DNA of 64,000 bases. Source: Mycobacterium sp. ACS4331. GTDB lineage: Bacteria > Actinomycetota > Actinomycetes > Mycobacteriales > Mycobacteriaceae. Positions 16,402 to 24,548 of this stretch are shown piece after piece. The stretch's first letter is position 1, and each line of letters starts with the position of its first letter. A program made the translations under genes and the position numbers. Below the pieces are notes generated by a model. The model was given only the letters and a program-made list of their open reading frames with translations, ran no database searches and was not told the DNA's origin. The stretch lies in contig NZ_LZHW01000113.1 of assembly GCF_001667265.1 (NCBI RefSeq), positions 26,978 through 90,977 of the forward strand, read 5' to 3'.

Positions 16402-17888
16402 GGTTGCCTCACCGACAGGTATTCGTCGCGCAGTCTGCGCTTGTTGAGCTTGCCCATGGCCGACCGCAGGTCGGCGTCCACGAACTCGACGATCGCCGGA
16501 CACTTGTAGTGCGCCAGTCGGTCTCGGGTCCAGTCCACCAACTCGGCGGCGTCGACCGGAACACCCTCGCGGGCCTGCACGAGCGCACACAGCTGCTCAC
16601 CGAGGTCCGCGTGCGGAATGCCGATCACCGCCACATCCGCCACCGCTGGATGGGTGCGAAGCACCGCCTCGGATTCGGCCGGGTACACGTTGACGCCGCC
16701 ACTGACCACCAGGTCGGTGGCCCGGTCGGTCAGGTACAGGTAGCCGTCGGAGTCGAGGTGGCCGATCTCGCCGATGACGAACACGCCGTCGGCGATGTAG
16801 CTGCGCTGCGTCTTCTCGGGGTCGCCGTGGTACCGCGGATGCGCACCGGTCAGGGAGCGCACACAGACCAGCCCCGATTCCCCCGGCGGCAGCACCGCAC
16901 CCGTCTCGTCGCGGATGGTCAGTTCGCAGCCGGGCAGTGCCCTGCCCACCGAACCGGGATGCGCCAGCCACTCGGCCGAGTCGATCATGGTGATGGTGCC
17001 GGCCTCGGTGGACCCGTACGCCTCCACGAGGATCGGCCCGAACCAGTCGATCATCGCGCGCTTGACATGCATGGGGCAGGCCGCCCCGGTGTGCACGATC
17101 CGGGTCACGCTGCTGACGTCATAGGAGTCACGAATGTGTTTGGGCAGGGCAAGGAGTCGCGAGAAGTGCGTGGGGACCATCATGGTGGCCTCGATGCGTT
17201 CCGCTGCGATGGTCGCCAGGACCTGTTCGGCGTCGAAGCGCTGCATGATCACCAGCGGAGTTCCGGCCAGGAGTCCGCGCACGCCGGTCATCGGCCCGGT
17301 GTGGTGCATGGGCGCGACCACGAGGTGCCGTCCCGGCGCGCGCACCGGCGAGGCGGCCACCAGGTCGACGTGCTCGACCATGTCGGCGCCGCCGGGAAAC
17401 ATCTGATCGGGCAGTTCGACACCCTTGGGCATCCCCGTGGTGCCGGATGTGTAGTACAGCGGCTTGGCCGGCCTGATGGCGCTCGACGGTTCGTCGTTCG
17501 GGGCGTCGGGCACCCCGGAGGTCAGGTCCACCACCTGCACTCCGGCATCGGCTGCGCGGGCCGTCGGGGCCGTGCGCGCGCTGCACAGCACGGTGTGCAC
17601 CGCACCGTCACGCAGGATGTATCCGACCTCGGCCGGGGTCAGGTGATAATTCACCGGCACCGCCGAGCACCCCGCATACGTGACGGCGAGATGTGCAAGT
17701 GCGGTGTACGCACTGTTCTCGGCGAACACCGCGACCCGCTGATCTTCCCGGATCCCCTGAGCGAGAAGCCAATTGGTGGTGCGGTTGAGCAGGTCATTGA
17801 GTTGGGCCCACGTCCACGAGGTGGTGCCGTCGGTGATGGCGACCTGATCGGGATCTCGTTGCGCACACTGCGCGATGCCGTGCACCAC
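16398..17888 (-). CDS. AMP-forming acyl-CoA synthetase (FadD-like)
   Basis: 496 residues. ANL-superfamily motifs are in order: the phosphate-binding loop YYTSGTTGMPKGVELP (near 165-180), VEAYGSTEAGT, the hinge region YLYLTDRATDLVVSGG, VYPAESEAVLRTHPAV, and the catalytic lysine region SAMGKLNKRRL at the C-terminus. It activates a carboxylic acid to its CoA thioester for the FadE pair encoded next to it. The substrate could be an aliphatic, alicyclic or isoprenoid acid, which the sequence does not decide. Six bases separate it from the E1 beta gene. Confidence 0.92.
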   Translation of the reverse strand: MVHGIAQCAQRDPDQVAITDGTTSWTWAQLNDLLNRTTNWLLAQGIREDQRVAVFAENSAYTALAHLAVTYAGCSAVPVNYHLTPAEVGYILRDGAVHTVLCSARTAPTARAADAGVQVVDLTSGVPDAPNDEPSSAIRPAKPLYYTSGTTGMPKGVELPDQMFPGGADMVEHVDLVAASPVRAPGRHLVVAPMHHTGPMTGVRGLLAGTPLVIMQRFDAEQVLATIAAERIEATMMVPTHFSRLLALPKHIRDSYDVSSVTRIVHTGAACPMHVKRAMIDWFGPILVEAYGSTEAGTITMIDSAEWLAHPGSVGRALPGCELTIRDETGAVLPPGESGLVCVRSLTGAHPRYHGDPEKTQRSYIADGVFVIGEIGHLDSDGYLYLTDRATDLVVSGGVNVYPAESEAVLRTHPAVADVAVIGIPHADLGEQLCALVQAREGVPVDAAELVDWTRDRLAHYKCPAIVEFVDADLRSAMGKLNKRRLRDEYLSVRQP

Positions 17889-17893
17889 GCGAC

Positions 17894-18934
17894 TTATCCG
17901 TTCGCCGACACCGTGACGCGTGATCGCTTGATCGTGGAGGCGGCCGCGGCGACGATCGCGTCGACGCTGGGGACGAACGCGTCTTCGAGAACCTTGGCGA
18001 ACGGGATCGGGGTGTTGGCACCCGCGACGCGCTGCACCGGCGCGCCCAGTTCATCGAACAGGTTCTCGGTGATCAATGCCGCCAGTTCGGCACCGAACCC
18101 GTTGCGCCGCACAGCCTCGTGAACCACCACAGCGTGGCGGGTGCGGGCCACCGACTCCAGGATCGTGCGTTCGTCGAGCGGGACCAGGGACCGCAGGTCG
18201 ATGACCTCGGCCTCGATGGAGTGCTCCTCTGCCAGCCGTTGCGCCGCGGCCATCGCGTCGTGCACCTGACGGCCGTAGCTGATCAGCGTGATGTCGGTGC
18301 CGGGCCGCAGGGTGGCCGCCGATCCCAGGGGCACCACGTGGTGGCCGACCGGAACAGGCTGCGGGGGTGCGAAGTAGAGCAGGCTCTGCTCGATGAAGAC
18401 CACGGGGTCGGGGTCGAAGATCGACGCGGTGAGCAGGCCCTTGGCGTCGGCCGGGTTGCTGGGCACGACGACCTTGAGACCGGGGATGTGGGTGACCCAC
18501 GCCTCGAGCATCTCGGAATGCTGTGCACCGAACTGCATTCCGGCGCCTGCGGCGCACCGAATGGTCAGCGGCACCGTCGTCTGCCCGCCGGACATGTACC
18601 GCAGTTTGGCCGCGTGGTTGGACAACTGGTCCATGCACACCGCCAGGAAGTCCATCAGCATGATCTCGGCGACGGGGCGCATGCCGGCGATCGCGGCCCC
18701 GATCGCCGCGCCGACGATGGCCTGCTCACTGATCGGGGTGGCGCGCACGCGGTGCGCACCGTACTTCGTCGACAGGCCGGCCGACACCTTGAACACGCCG
18801 CCGCTGGGGTCGGCGATGTCCTCACCGAGGAGCAGCACGGTCGGGTCGCGGCCCAGTGCGTCGTCGAGTGCGCTTCCGATGGCCTGAAACCCCAGCATCG
18901 GTGTGGTCTCCACGGCCTCGGCGGGATCGGTCAT
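17894..18934 (-). CDS. 2-oxoacid / acetoin dehydrogenase E1 component, beta subunit
   Basis: 346 residues, transketolase pyrimidine-binding domain plus C-terminal domain. Signatures are LLLGEDIADPSGGVFKVSAG, RVRATPISEQAIVGAAIGAA (catalytic Glu in SEQ), CAAGAGMQFGAQHSEMLEAW and GLKVVVPSNPADAKGLL. It pairs with E1 alpha to decarboxylate or cleave a 2-oxoacid or acetoin-type ketol with TPP and acylate a lipoyl domain. It overlaps the E1 alpha stop by four bases. The specific substrate (pyruvate, branched oxoacid or ketol) is not determined; the AcoB-like architecture fits acetoin-type enzymes. Confidence 0.92.
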   Translation of the reverse strand: MTDPAEAVETTPMLGFQAIGSALDDALGRDPTVLLLGEDIADPSGGVFKVSAGLSTKYGAHRVRATPISEQAIVGAAIGAAIAGMRPVAEIMLMDFLAVCMDQLSNHAAKLRYMSGGQTTVPLTIRCAAGAGMQFGAQHSEMLEAWVTHIPGLKVVVPSNPADAKGLLTASIFDPDPVVFIEQSLLYFAPPQPVPVGHHVVPLGSAATLRPGTDITLISYGRQVHDAMAAAQRLAEEHSIEAEVIDLRSLVPLDERTILESVARTRHAVVVHEAVRRNGFGAELAALITENLFDELGAPVQRVAGANTPIPFAKVLEDAFVPSVDAIVAAAASTIKRSRVTVSANG

Positions 18935-19917
18935 GCGAGCACCTCCTCGTAGACGTCGGTGAGCCCTTCGGCCAGGTCGGGCAGTGGTGAGGCCTCGGCA
19001 TACTCGAAGGCCTCCTGGACCTCCGACTTGGCGTCGGCCTCAATCATCTGCACCTCGGCCTCGGTGAGCACCCCCTGCTCGATCAACCGGGCACGCAGGC
19101 GCAGCACGGGATCGGCGGCGCGCTCGCGTTCGAGTTCACCGGGTTGCATGTACTCGTTCTGGTCCGACATCTGGTGGCCGAAGAACCGGAAGGTCATGGC
19201 CTCGATCAGGGTGGGACCCTCGCCGGCGCGGGCGCGATCGACGGCTTCCCTGGCCGCGCCGTACATCGCCACCGGATCGTTGCCGTCGACCCGCACGCCC
19301 GGCATGCGGTAGGCCGCGGCGCGGTCGGCGACGCGGTCGACGCTGGTGCCGTCCTCGAACGACGTGTGCTCGGCGTAGCGGTTGTTGTGGCAGCAGAAGA
19401 TCACCGGCAGCTTCCACAGTGCGGCGAGGTTGCAGGCCTCATGGAAGGCGCCGATGTTGGTCGCGCCGTCACCGAAGTTGACCACCGTGACACGGTCGCT
19501 GCCCTGAACCTGCGAGGCCCACGCGAGGCCGGCCGCGATCGGCAGTCCGCCGCCGACGATGCCCGTGGTGACCATGAGGCCGCTGTCGGGGTGGGTGATG
19601 TGCATGGGCCCGCCCTTGCCCTTGCACGTGCCGGTGGCCCGGCCGAAGAACTCGGCCCACAGTGGCTTCATCGGGACCCCCTTGGCGAGGTGGTCGTGCA
19701 GGCCACGGTAGGTCGTGACGACGTAGTCGGTGGGCCGAAGCACCGCCCCCATGGCGGCCGAGACGATCTCCTGTCCGCGCGGCGAGTAGTACTGCGCGCT
19801 GACCTGTCCGGTCAGGATGAGGGAGCGGAACTTCTCATCGCAGGTCTTGATCCGGGTCGCGGTGGTGAAGATCGACGTCAACTCGGCGGCGCCGATCCCG
19901 AGATCAGACGGACTCAT
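18931..19917 (-). CDS. 2-oxoacid / acetoin dehydrogenase E1 component, alpha subunit
   Basis: 328 residues from MSPSDLGIGAAEL (ATG at 19917). The TPP-binding motif is NFGDGATNIGAFHEACNLAA ending some 28 residues later in HNN. YSPRGQEIVSAAMGAVL and GKGGPMHITHP are typical of E1 alpha of the AcoA/PdhA type. A longer frame from 19980 adds residues that cross the promoter and was rejected. First gene of an at least ten-gene minus-strand operon. No E2 acyltransferase or E3 gene is present; only a free lipoyl protein lies at the distal end. Confidence 0.93.
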   Translation of the reverse strand: MSPSDLGIGAAELTSIFTTATRIKTCDEKFRSLILTGQVSAQYYSPRGQEIVSAAMGAVLRPTDYVVTTYRGLHDHLAKGVPMKPLWAEFFGRATGTCKGKGGPMHITHPDSGLMVTTGIVGGGLPIAAGLAWASQVQGSDRVTVVNFGDGATNIGAFHEACNLAALWKLPVIFCCHNNRYAEHTSFEDGTSVDRVADRAAAYRMPGVRVDGNDPVAMYGAAREAVDRARAGEGPTLIEAMTFRFFGHQMSDQNEYMQPGELERERAADPVLRLRARLIEQGVLTEAEVQMIEADAKSEVQEAFEYAEASPLPDLAEGLTDVYEEVLA

Positions 19918-19942
19918 AGCGCCCCCTGTATTAGTCGGCTGG

Positions 19943-19980
19943 ATAAATAATATGTAACAGGAGTCACTTCCCCCTGTCAA
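19943..19980 (-). promoter_or_regulatory. Sigma-70-type promoter for the E1/FadE/thiolase operon
   Basis: Read on the minus strand, TTGACA lies at 19980-19975 and, after 17-18 bases, the AT-rich TTACATATTATTTA follows, giving a -10 such as TTACAT or TACATA. The -35 and spacer overlap the last codons of the aldose-epimerase gene, so the operon can start independently of the gal genes. The 26 bases between this -10 and the E1 alpha ATG include an imperfect inverted repeat (CTGTTA...TAATACAG) that could bind a regulator. Confidence 0.6.
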
Positions 19981-20917
19981 TGTCCGAGGTCGCCACCGCT
20001 GGGGCCCAGCTGGACCGGATCGCCCAGGTCGCGGACAGCGCCTCCCCGGGCTTCAGCCATCGCAGCCCCACACCGTGGTTGAACGCATTGGCGGGCGCGG
20101 TCATGGGTTCGAGCGCGACCGCGGTCACCGAGCTGGCCCCGAACGGGAACGCTCGCGTGGTGAAGACGTGGACATAACCGAAACTCGGGTCCGCCCACAG
20201 TGACACGGTGCGTCCGTCGGGCGCGCACAGGGACGCGAGAGTGGTGCCCTCGGTGTTGTCGACCGCCCACGCGTCGTCGAGATCCAGCTGGGCCACCGTG
20301 CGGCCACCGCGGAGATCCCATTCGGTCCCGTCCACGTCGGTGACGCCAACGGGTATGAGCCGGTCATCGACGTCGATGTGTCTGCACCCGTTGACCGCCA
20401 GCGTCAGGTCCTCGGTCGGCACATCGCCGATGGTCAGAAACGGGTGTGCCCCGAGTGCGACTGGGGCACAGGATATCCCGACGTTGCGTACGGTGTGTCT
20501 GACCACCAGCCCGTCCGGGACCAGCCGATAGCGGACCGCGGTGTCGAGGGGGAACGGGTAACCGCGTTGCGCGCGCACCAGGGCGTTGAGGGTGATCGAC
20601 GCGTCGGAACGCAGGGTGGGCACGTACGGGGTGTCACGGAGCAGTCCGTGCAGTGCGCTGCCTGTGCCGGGGTCGGTGAGTTCGAGGTGATGGGTGTAAC
20701 CGCGGTGAGTCCAGCGACCGTCGCGCACCCGATTCGGCCAGGGAACCAGCACCGTGCCGCAGCTGTGCGGCACGGGATGGCGCTCATCGACACCCGCGGT
20801 GAGGTCGACCCCGTCGATCGAGAGGTGCCGGATCGCGGCGCCCACCTGCGCGATCCGCGCCCGAACCGACCGTCCGCCGGCACGCAGGCTGAGCTCAAAC
20901 TGATATCCGCCGGTCAC
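19964..20917 (-). CDS. Aldose 1-epimerase (mutarotase) family protein
   Basis: 317 residues from a GTG at 20917 that overlaps the galK stop (GTGA). The family shows in GTVLVPWPNRVRDGRW, ALHGLLRDTPYV (catalytic His region), VALGAHPFLTIGD and YVHVFTTRAFPF. It converts beta- to alpha-galactose, or other aldose anomers, ahead of the kinase. An in-frame extension to 21799 runs through galK and is Arg/Gly-rich nonsense. Last gene of the importer-galT-galK-mutarotase operon. Confidence 0.9.
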   Translation of the reverse strand: MTGGYQFELSLRAGGRSVRARIAQVGAAIRHLSIDGVDLTAGVDERHPVPHSCGTVLVPWPNRVRDGRWTHRGYTHHLELTDPGTGSALHGLLRDTPYVPTLRSDASITLNALVRAQRGYPFPLDTAVRYRLVPDGLVVRHTVRNVGISCAPVALGAHPFLTIGDVPTEDLTLAVNGCRHIDVDDRLIPVGVTDVDGTEWDLRGGRTVAQLDLDDAWAVDNTEGTTLASLCAPDGRTVSLWADPSFGYVHVFTTRAFPFGASSVTAVALEPMTAPANAFNHGVGLRWLKPGEALSATWAIRSSWAPAVATSDIDRGK

Positions 20918-22017
20918 GAGATGTGCTCGCCCGCACCGGGTCCGGCCTGCGTGACGACGATGCTCGGCGCGGGGTGCCCGGCCCGCCGCACGGTGTCGCG
21001 CACGGCCTCGCTGACGGCACCGGCACGCGCGGCGTCGACGAGAGCGATGACGCATCCGCCGAATCCGCCGCCGGTCATCCGGGCCCCCAGGGCTCCTGCG
21101 CGCACCGCGGTGTCGGCGATGAGATCGAGGTGCGCGGTGGTGATCTCGAAGTCGTCGCGCATCGAGTCGTGGGAGGCCGACAACAGGCCGCCGACCTGTC
21201 GGTAGTCGCAGGCCTGCAGCGCGGCGACCATATCGAGAACCCTTTCGTTCTCGGTGAGGACGTGCCGGGCGCGGCGGGCGTCGACGGGGTCCGGCACGCC
21301 CGACAGCACCGCGGTTCCCCGCTCCTGAACCTCCCGCAGTGAGGACACACCGAGGGCGCCGGCGGCACGCTCGCAGGCCGCTCGCCGAGTGGCGTACTCG
21401 CCGTCGGCATGCCGGTGCGCCGCATGGGAGTTGATCAACAGCAGCGCCAGCCCGTAGGCCTCGGGGTCGAACGGCACCGGGCGCGTGGTGTGGTCGCGGA
21501 AGTCGATGAGCAGTGCCCGCCGGGATTCGGCGAAGAGGATCGCGGTCTGATCCAGCAGACCAGTGGGGGTGCCGACATAGCCGTTCTCGGCGCGCTGCGC
21601 GACCCGCGCCCGGTCCCCCAGATCCATGGGTTCGCCGGTGGCCGCCAGGATCGCGCCGAGCACCGCACATCCCAGCGCTGCGGACGACGCCAGACCCGAA
21701 CCCATGTCGACTCCGCCACTGATGGACATCGTTCCGCCCGGGACGCGGTGGCCGGCGAGCCGCAGAGCCCACACCACGCCCGCCACGTAGGCGGCCCATC
21801 CGGTGACGTCTCCGGGCACCGTGTTCAGTGGCACGCGCACCGATCCCGGCACGCGGTCACTGTGCACCTCGAGCGTGTCGGCGTCGTCGGGCAGCAGGGT
21901 CACCGAGGTGCGGACGGGAAGCGCGATGGGCAACGCGAAACCGAGGTTGTAGTCGGTGTGCTCCCCGATCAGGTTGGCCCGGCCGGGGGCCGAATACCGA
22001 ATGACCGGCGCCGTCAT
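20914..22017 (-). CDS. galK: Galactokinase
   Basis: 367 residues, GHMP kinase. Motif 1 is SAPGRANLIGEHTDYNLGFA at the N-terminus, the ATP loop is VDMGSGLASSAALGCAVLG, and motif 3 is ARMTGGGFGGCVIALVD. It phosphorylates alpha-D-galactose to galactose-1-phosphate (Leloir pathway). It overlaps galT by four bases upstream and the mutarotase by four bases downstream. galE is not in the window and must be elsewhere. Confidence 0.96.
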   Translation of the reverse strand: MTAPVIRYSAPGRANLIGEHTDYNLGFALPIALPVRTSVTLLPDDADTLEVHSDRVPGSVRVPLNTVPGDVTGWAAYVAGVVWALRLAGHRVPGGTMSISGGVDMGSGLASSAALGCAVLGAILAATGEPMDLGDRARVAQRAENGYVGTPTGLLDQTAILFAESRRALLIDFRDHTTRPVPFDPEAYGLALLLINSHAAHRHADGEYATRRAACERAAGALGVSSLREVQERGTAVLSGVPDPVDARRARHVLTENERVLDMVAALQACDYRQVGGLLSASHDSMRDDFEITTAHLDLIADTAVRAGALGARMTGGGFGGCVIALVDAARAGAVSEAVRDTVRRAGHPAPSIVVTQAGPGAGEHIS

Positions 22018-23099
22018 CGCAGCCCGCGCAGTCGCTCGGCGACGGCCTCGGGAACGGTGTCGTTGACGAACGTCCGCATCACCGATTCCGAACTGGCGAG
22101 GTATTTCAGCTTGGTGGCGCTGCGCCGTATCGAGATCAGCTCCACGTGGAAGCGGCCCTCTCGTTGCGCATCGGTGTCGCTGTACTGGTGCAGGGCGGAC
22201 ATGTACGGCAGTGGGTCGCCGTACAACTGATCGAACCTGCGCAGGATGTCGAGGTACATCCGGGTGAAGGCGTCGAGCTCGGTGCCGGAGAGCTCAGTCA
22301 GGTTGCGCACGGCCCGGTTCGGATGGATGTGCACCTCCACCGGCCACCGCGCCGCGAACGGCACGAAGGCGGTGAAGGCGTCGTCGCGGGCGATGATTCG
22401 GGAGCCGTCAGCGACCTCGTCGGCAAGGATGTCGGCAAACAGGTTGGTGCCGTGCCTCATCCGGTGGTCACGAGCCCGCGCCAACATCGCCACGGCCCGA
22501 GGGGTCAGGTGCGGCAGGGCGTAGATCTGTCCGTGCGGATGAGTCAGCGTGACACCGATCTCCTCGCCCCGGTTCTCGAAGCAGAAGACCTGCTCGATCC
22601 CGGGCCGGCCCAACAGGTCCGCGCTGCGGTGGCGCCATGCCTCGACGACCAGCCGGGCGTGGGCCTCGTCGAGATCGGCGAACGACCCGCAGTGGCTGCT
22701 GGAGAACGCGATGACCTCGCAGCGCCCCCGGCCGGGCGCGGACGCGAACCCCTGGGGGTCGTCGAGCGCGACAAGCCCACCTCCGCCATAGAGGCTGGGG
22801 AATCGATTCTCGAACGTCACCACGTCGTAGTCGGGGGCGGGCACCTCGCTGGTGAGCCCGGACGGTCCGGGGCACAGCGGACACTCGGCCATCCCGGGTT
22901 GGTGAGTGCGGTCCTGGCGCAGCGCGGCGATGATCACCCACTCACCGGTCTGGCGGTCGTAGCGCACCTGAGACTGCGCACCGTCGCGGACGGGCAGCGC
23001 TCGACGGTCAACGACCGGCGCGGGGACGTTTCCGGGCAGTGCGAAGAACAGCAGCTCGCGGCCATCGGACAATGTCCACGGCGTTGGGGAGACGCTCAC
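22014..23099 (-). CDS. galT: Galactose-1-phosphate uridylyltransferase
   Basis: 361 residues, HIT superfamily. The active-site histidine triad is GVTLTHPHGQIYALPH, with ECPLCPG as the N-terminal zinc cysteines and EVHIHPNRAVRNL near residue 270. It swaps UMP between UDP-glucose and galactose-1-phosphate. It starts four bases inside the end of the small DUF3263-like gene, so translation is coupled. Confidence 0.96.
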   Translation of the reverse strand: MSVSPTPWTLSDGRELLFFALPGNVPAPVVDRRALPVRDGAQSQVRYDRQTGEWVIIAALRQDRTHQPGMAECPLCPGPSGLTSEVPAPDYDVVTFENRFPSLYGGGGLVALDDPQGFASAPGRGRCEVIAFSSSHCGSFADLDEAHARLVVEAWRHRSADLLGRPGIEQVFCFENRGEEIGVTLTHPHGQIYALPHLTPRAVAMLARARDHRMRHGTNLFADILADEVADGSRIIARDDAFTAFVPFAARWPVEVHIHPNRAVRNLTELSGTELDAFTRMYLDILRRFDQLYGDPLPYMSALHQYSDTDAQREGRFHVELISIRRSATKLKYLASSESVMRTFVNDTVPEAVAERLRGLR

Positions 23100-23311
23100 C
23101 GGCTGGTCTTCTGCGCGGCCTGCACCCGCCGCCAGGGCCGGCGCAGCTCCTGTGCAATGCGCGCCCTCTCTTCCGAGATGATGCGCTCGACGCGGGCGGC
23201 GAGCTGTTCGGGGGTCATCCCGAAGTTCGTCATCACCGCATCGGCGGGAGGGCCGCCATAGACTGCCCAGCTGCGGACGTAGTCGAGGATCTCGCGGTCG
23301 AAGCGGTCCAT
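23096..23311 (-). CDS. Small DUF3263-like protein
   Basis: 71 residues, MDRFDREILDYVRSWAVYGG at the start, then a helical region FGMTPEQLAARVERIISEE and a basic tail. The pattern of Ile-Leu, Trp-Tyr-Gly-Gly and Phe-Gly-Met-Thr resembles the actinobacterial DUF3263 family, which looks like a small DNA-binding helix bundle. It lies between the importer permease (4 bases away) and galT (4-base overlap). A regulatory role in the gal operon is only a guess. Confidence 0.75.
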   Translation of the reverse strand: MDRFDREILDYVRSWAVYGGPPADAVMTNFGMTPEQLAARVERIISEERARIAQELRRPWRRVQAAQKTSR

Positions 23312-23315
23312 CGGG

Positions 23316-24548
23316 TCAGGACCCGCCCTTCTTCTTGTTGTAGACGTCGAAGCCCACCGCCGCCAGCAGCACCAGTCCCTTGATGACCTGCTGGACGTCG
23401 CTGCCGATGCCGATCAGCGACATCCCGTTGTTGAGCACTCCGAGGACGAACCCGCCGATGATCGCGCCGAACACCGTGCCCACACCGCCGTTCGCCGAGG
23501 CGCCGCCGATGAATGCCGCGGCGATGGCCTCGAGCTCCATCCCGATACCGGCCTGCGGTGTGGCGGAATTCAGCCGCGCCGCGAACAGCAGACCGGCCAG
23601 GGCCGACAGGAGGCCCATGTTGACGAACACCAGGAAGGTGACGCGCTTGGTCTTCACTCCGGACAGTCGCGCCGCCGCGGAGTTTCCGCCGACCGCGTAG
23701 ACCTGGCGGCCGAAGACGGTGCTGCGCATGACGAAGGCGTACACGACGAAGGCGACCGCGAGGATGACGCCGACCACGGGCACCCCGCGATAGCTCGCGA
23801 GCACGAGGGTGAAGGCCGCCAGTGCCGCGACGATGCCCACGCACTTCAGCACGAACCATCCCAGGGGCATGACGTCGAAGGCATAGCGCATCTGCGTCCG
23901 TCGCTGTCGAACCTGCTGCCACACCGCGACGCACATCACGACCGCACCCAGGATGACCGTCGGCCAGTGATACATGCTCGCGTTCCCCAGTTCGGGCAGG
24001 AATCCGCTGCTGACCTGGCTGAAACTGCGCGGGAACGGGGCGATCGACTGGCCTTCGAGCAGATACTGTGTCGCCCCGCGGAACACCAGCATGCCCGCCA
24101 GGGTCACGATGAACGACGGGATGCCGACGTAGGCGATCCAGAACCCCTGCCACGCACCGATGAGCGCACCCAGCAGCAGGCACAGCGCCACCGCGATGGG
24201 CCACGACATGTGATGGTGCACCATCAACACGGCCGACATGGCGCCGACGAAACCCGCGATCGACCCCACCGACAGGTCAATGTGTCCCGAGATGATGACG
24301 ATCACCATGCCGATCGCCAGGATCAGGATGTAGCCGTTCTGCTGGACGATGTTGGTGACGTTGAGCGGTTTGAGCAGGATGCCACTGGTCCAGACCTGGA
24401 ACAGGATGACGATCAGGACCAGCGCGACGACCATGCCGTACTGCCGAAAGTTCCCACGCAGAAGTGATTTCAGCCGCTGTCGCGGCGAGTCCGGCGTCGG
24501 GGGTGCGGGCGTGCTGGACCCGGCGTCCAGTGTCGAACTGGTGGTCAT
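23316..24548 (-). CDS. Sugar ABC transporter permease (MmsB/GguB/XylH type)
   Basis: 410 residues from the ATG at 24548. The N-terminus is cytoplasmic and Pro/Ser/Thr-rich, then about ten membrane segments with the family signatures ISGHIDLSVGSIAGF and IAAAFIGGASANGGVGTVFG. A single large permease of this kind forms a homodimer in the CUT2 class of importers. It overlaps the ATPase stop by four bases. Together with the ChvE-like receptor it most resembles xylose/arabinose/galactose importers; the link to galTK suggests D-galactose. Confidence 0.92.
   Translation of the reverse strand: MTTSSTLDAGSSTPAPPTPDSPRQRLKSLLRGNFRQYGMVVALVLIVILFQVWTSGILLKPLNVTNIVQQNGYILILAIGMVIVIISGHIDLSVGSIAGFVGAMSAVLMVHHHMSWPIAVALCLLLGALIGAWQGFWIAYVGIPSFIVTLAGMLVFRGATQYLLEGQSIAPFPRSFSQVSSGFLPELGNASMYHWPTVILGAVVMCVAVWQQVRQRRTQMRYAFDVMPLGWFVLKCVGIVAALAAFTLVLASYRGVPVVGVILAVAFVVYAFVMRSTVFGRQVYAVGGNSAAARLSGVKTKRVTFLVFVNMGLLSALAGLLFAARLNSATPQAGIGMELEAIAAAFIGGASANGGVGTVFGAIIGGFVLGVLNNGMSLIGIGSDVQQVIKGLVLLAAVGFDVYNKKKGGS

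Noticed and set aside
19964..21799. 611-residue frame over the mutarotase and galK
   Set aside because: The first 294 codons are a shadow of galK in another frame; the real mutarotase starts with the GTG at 20917.
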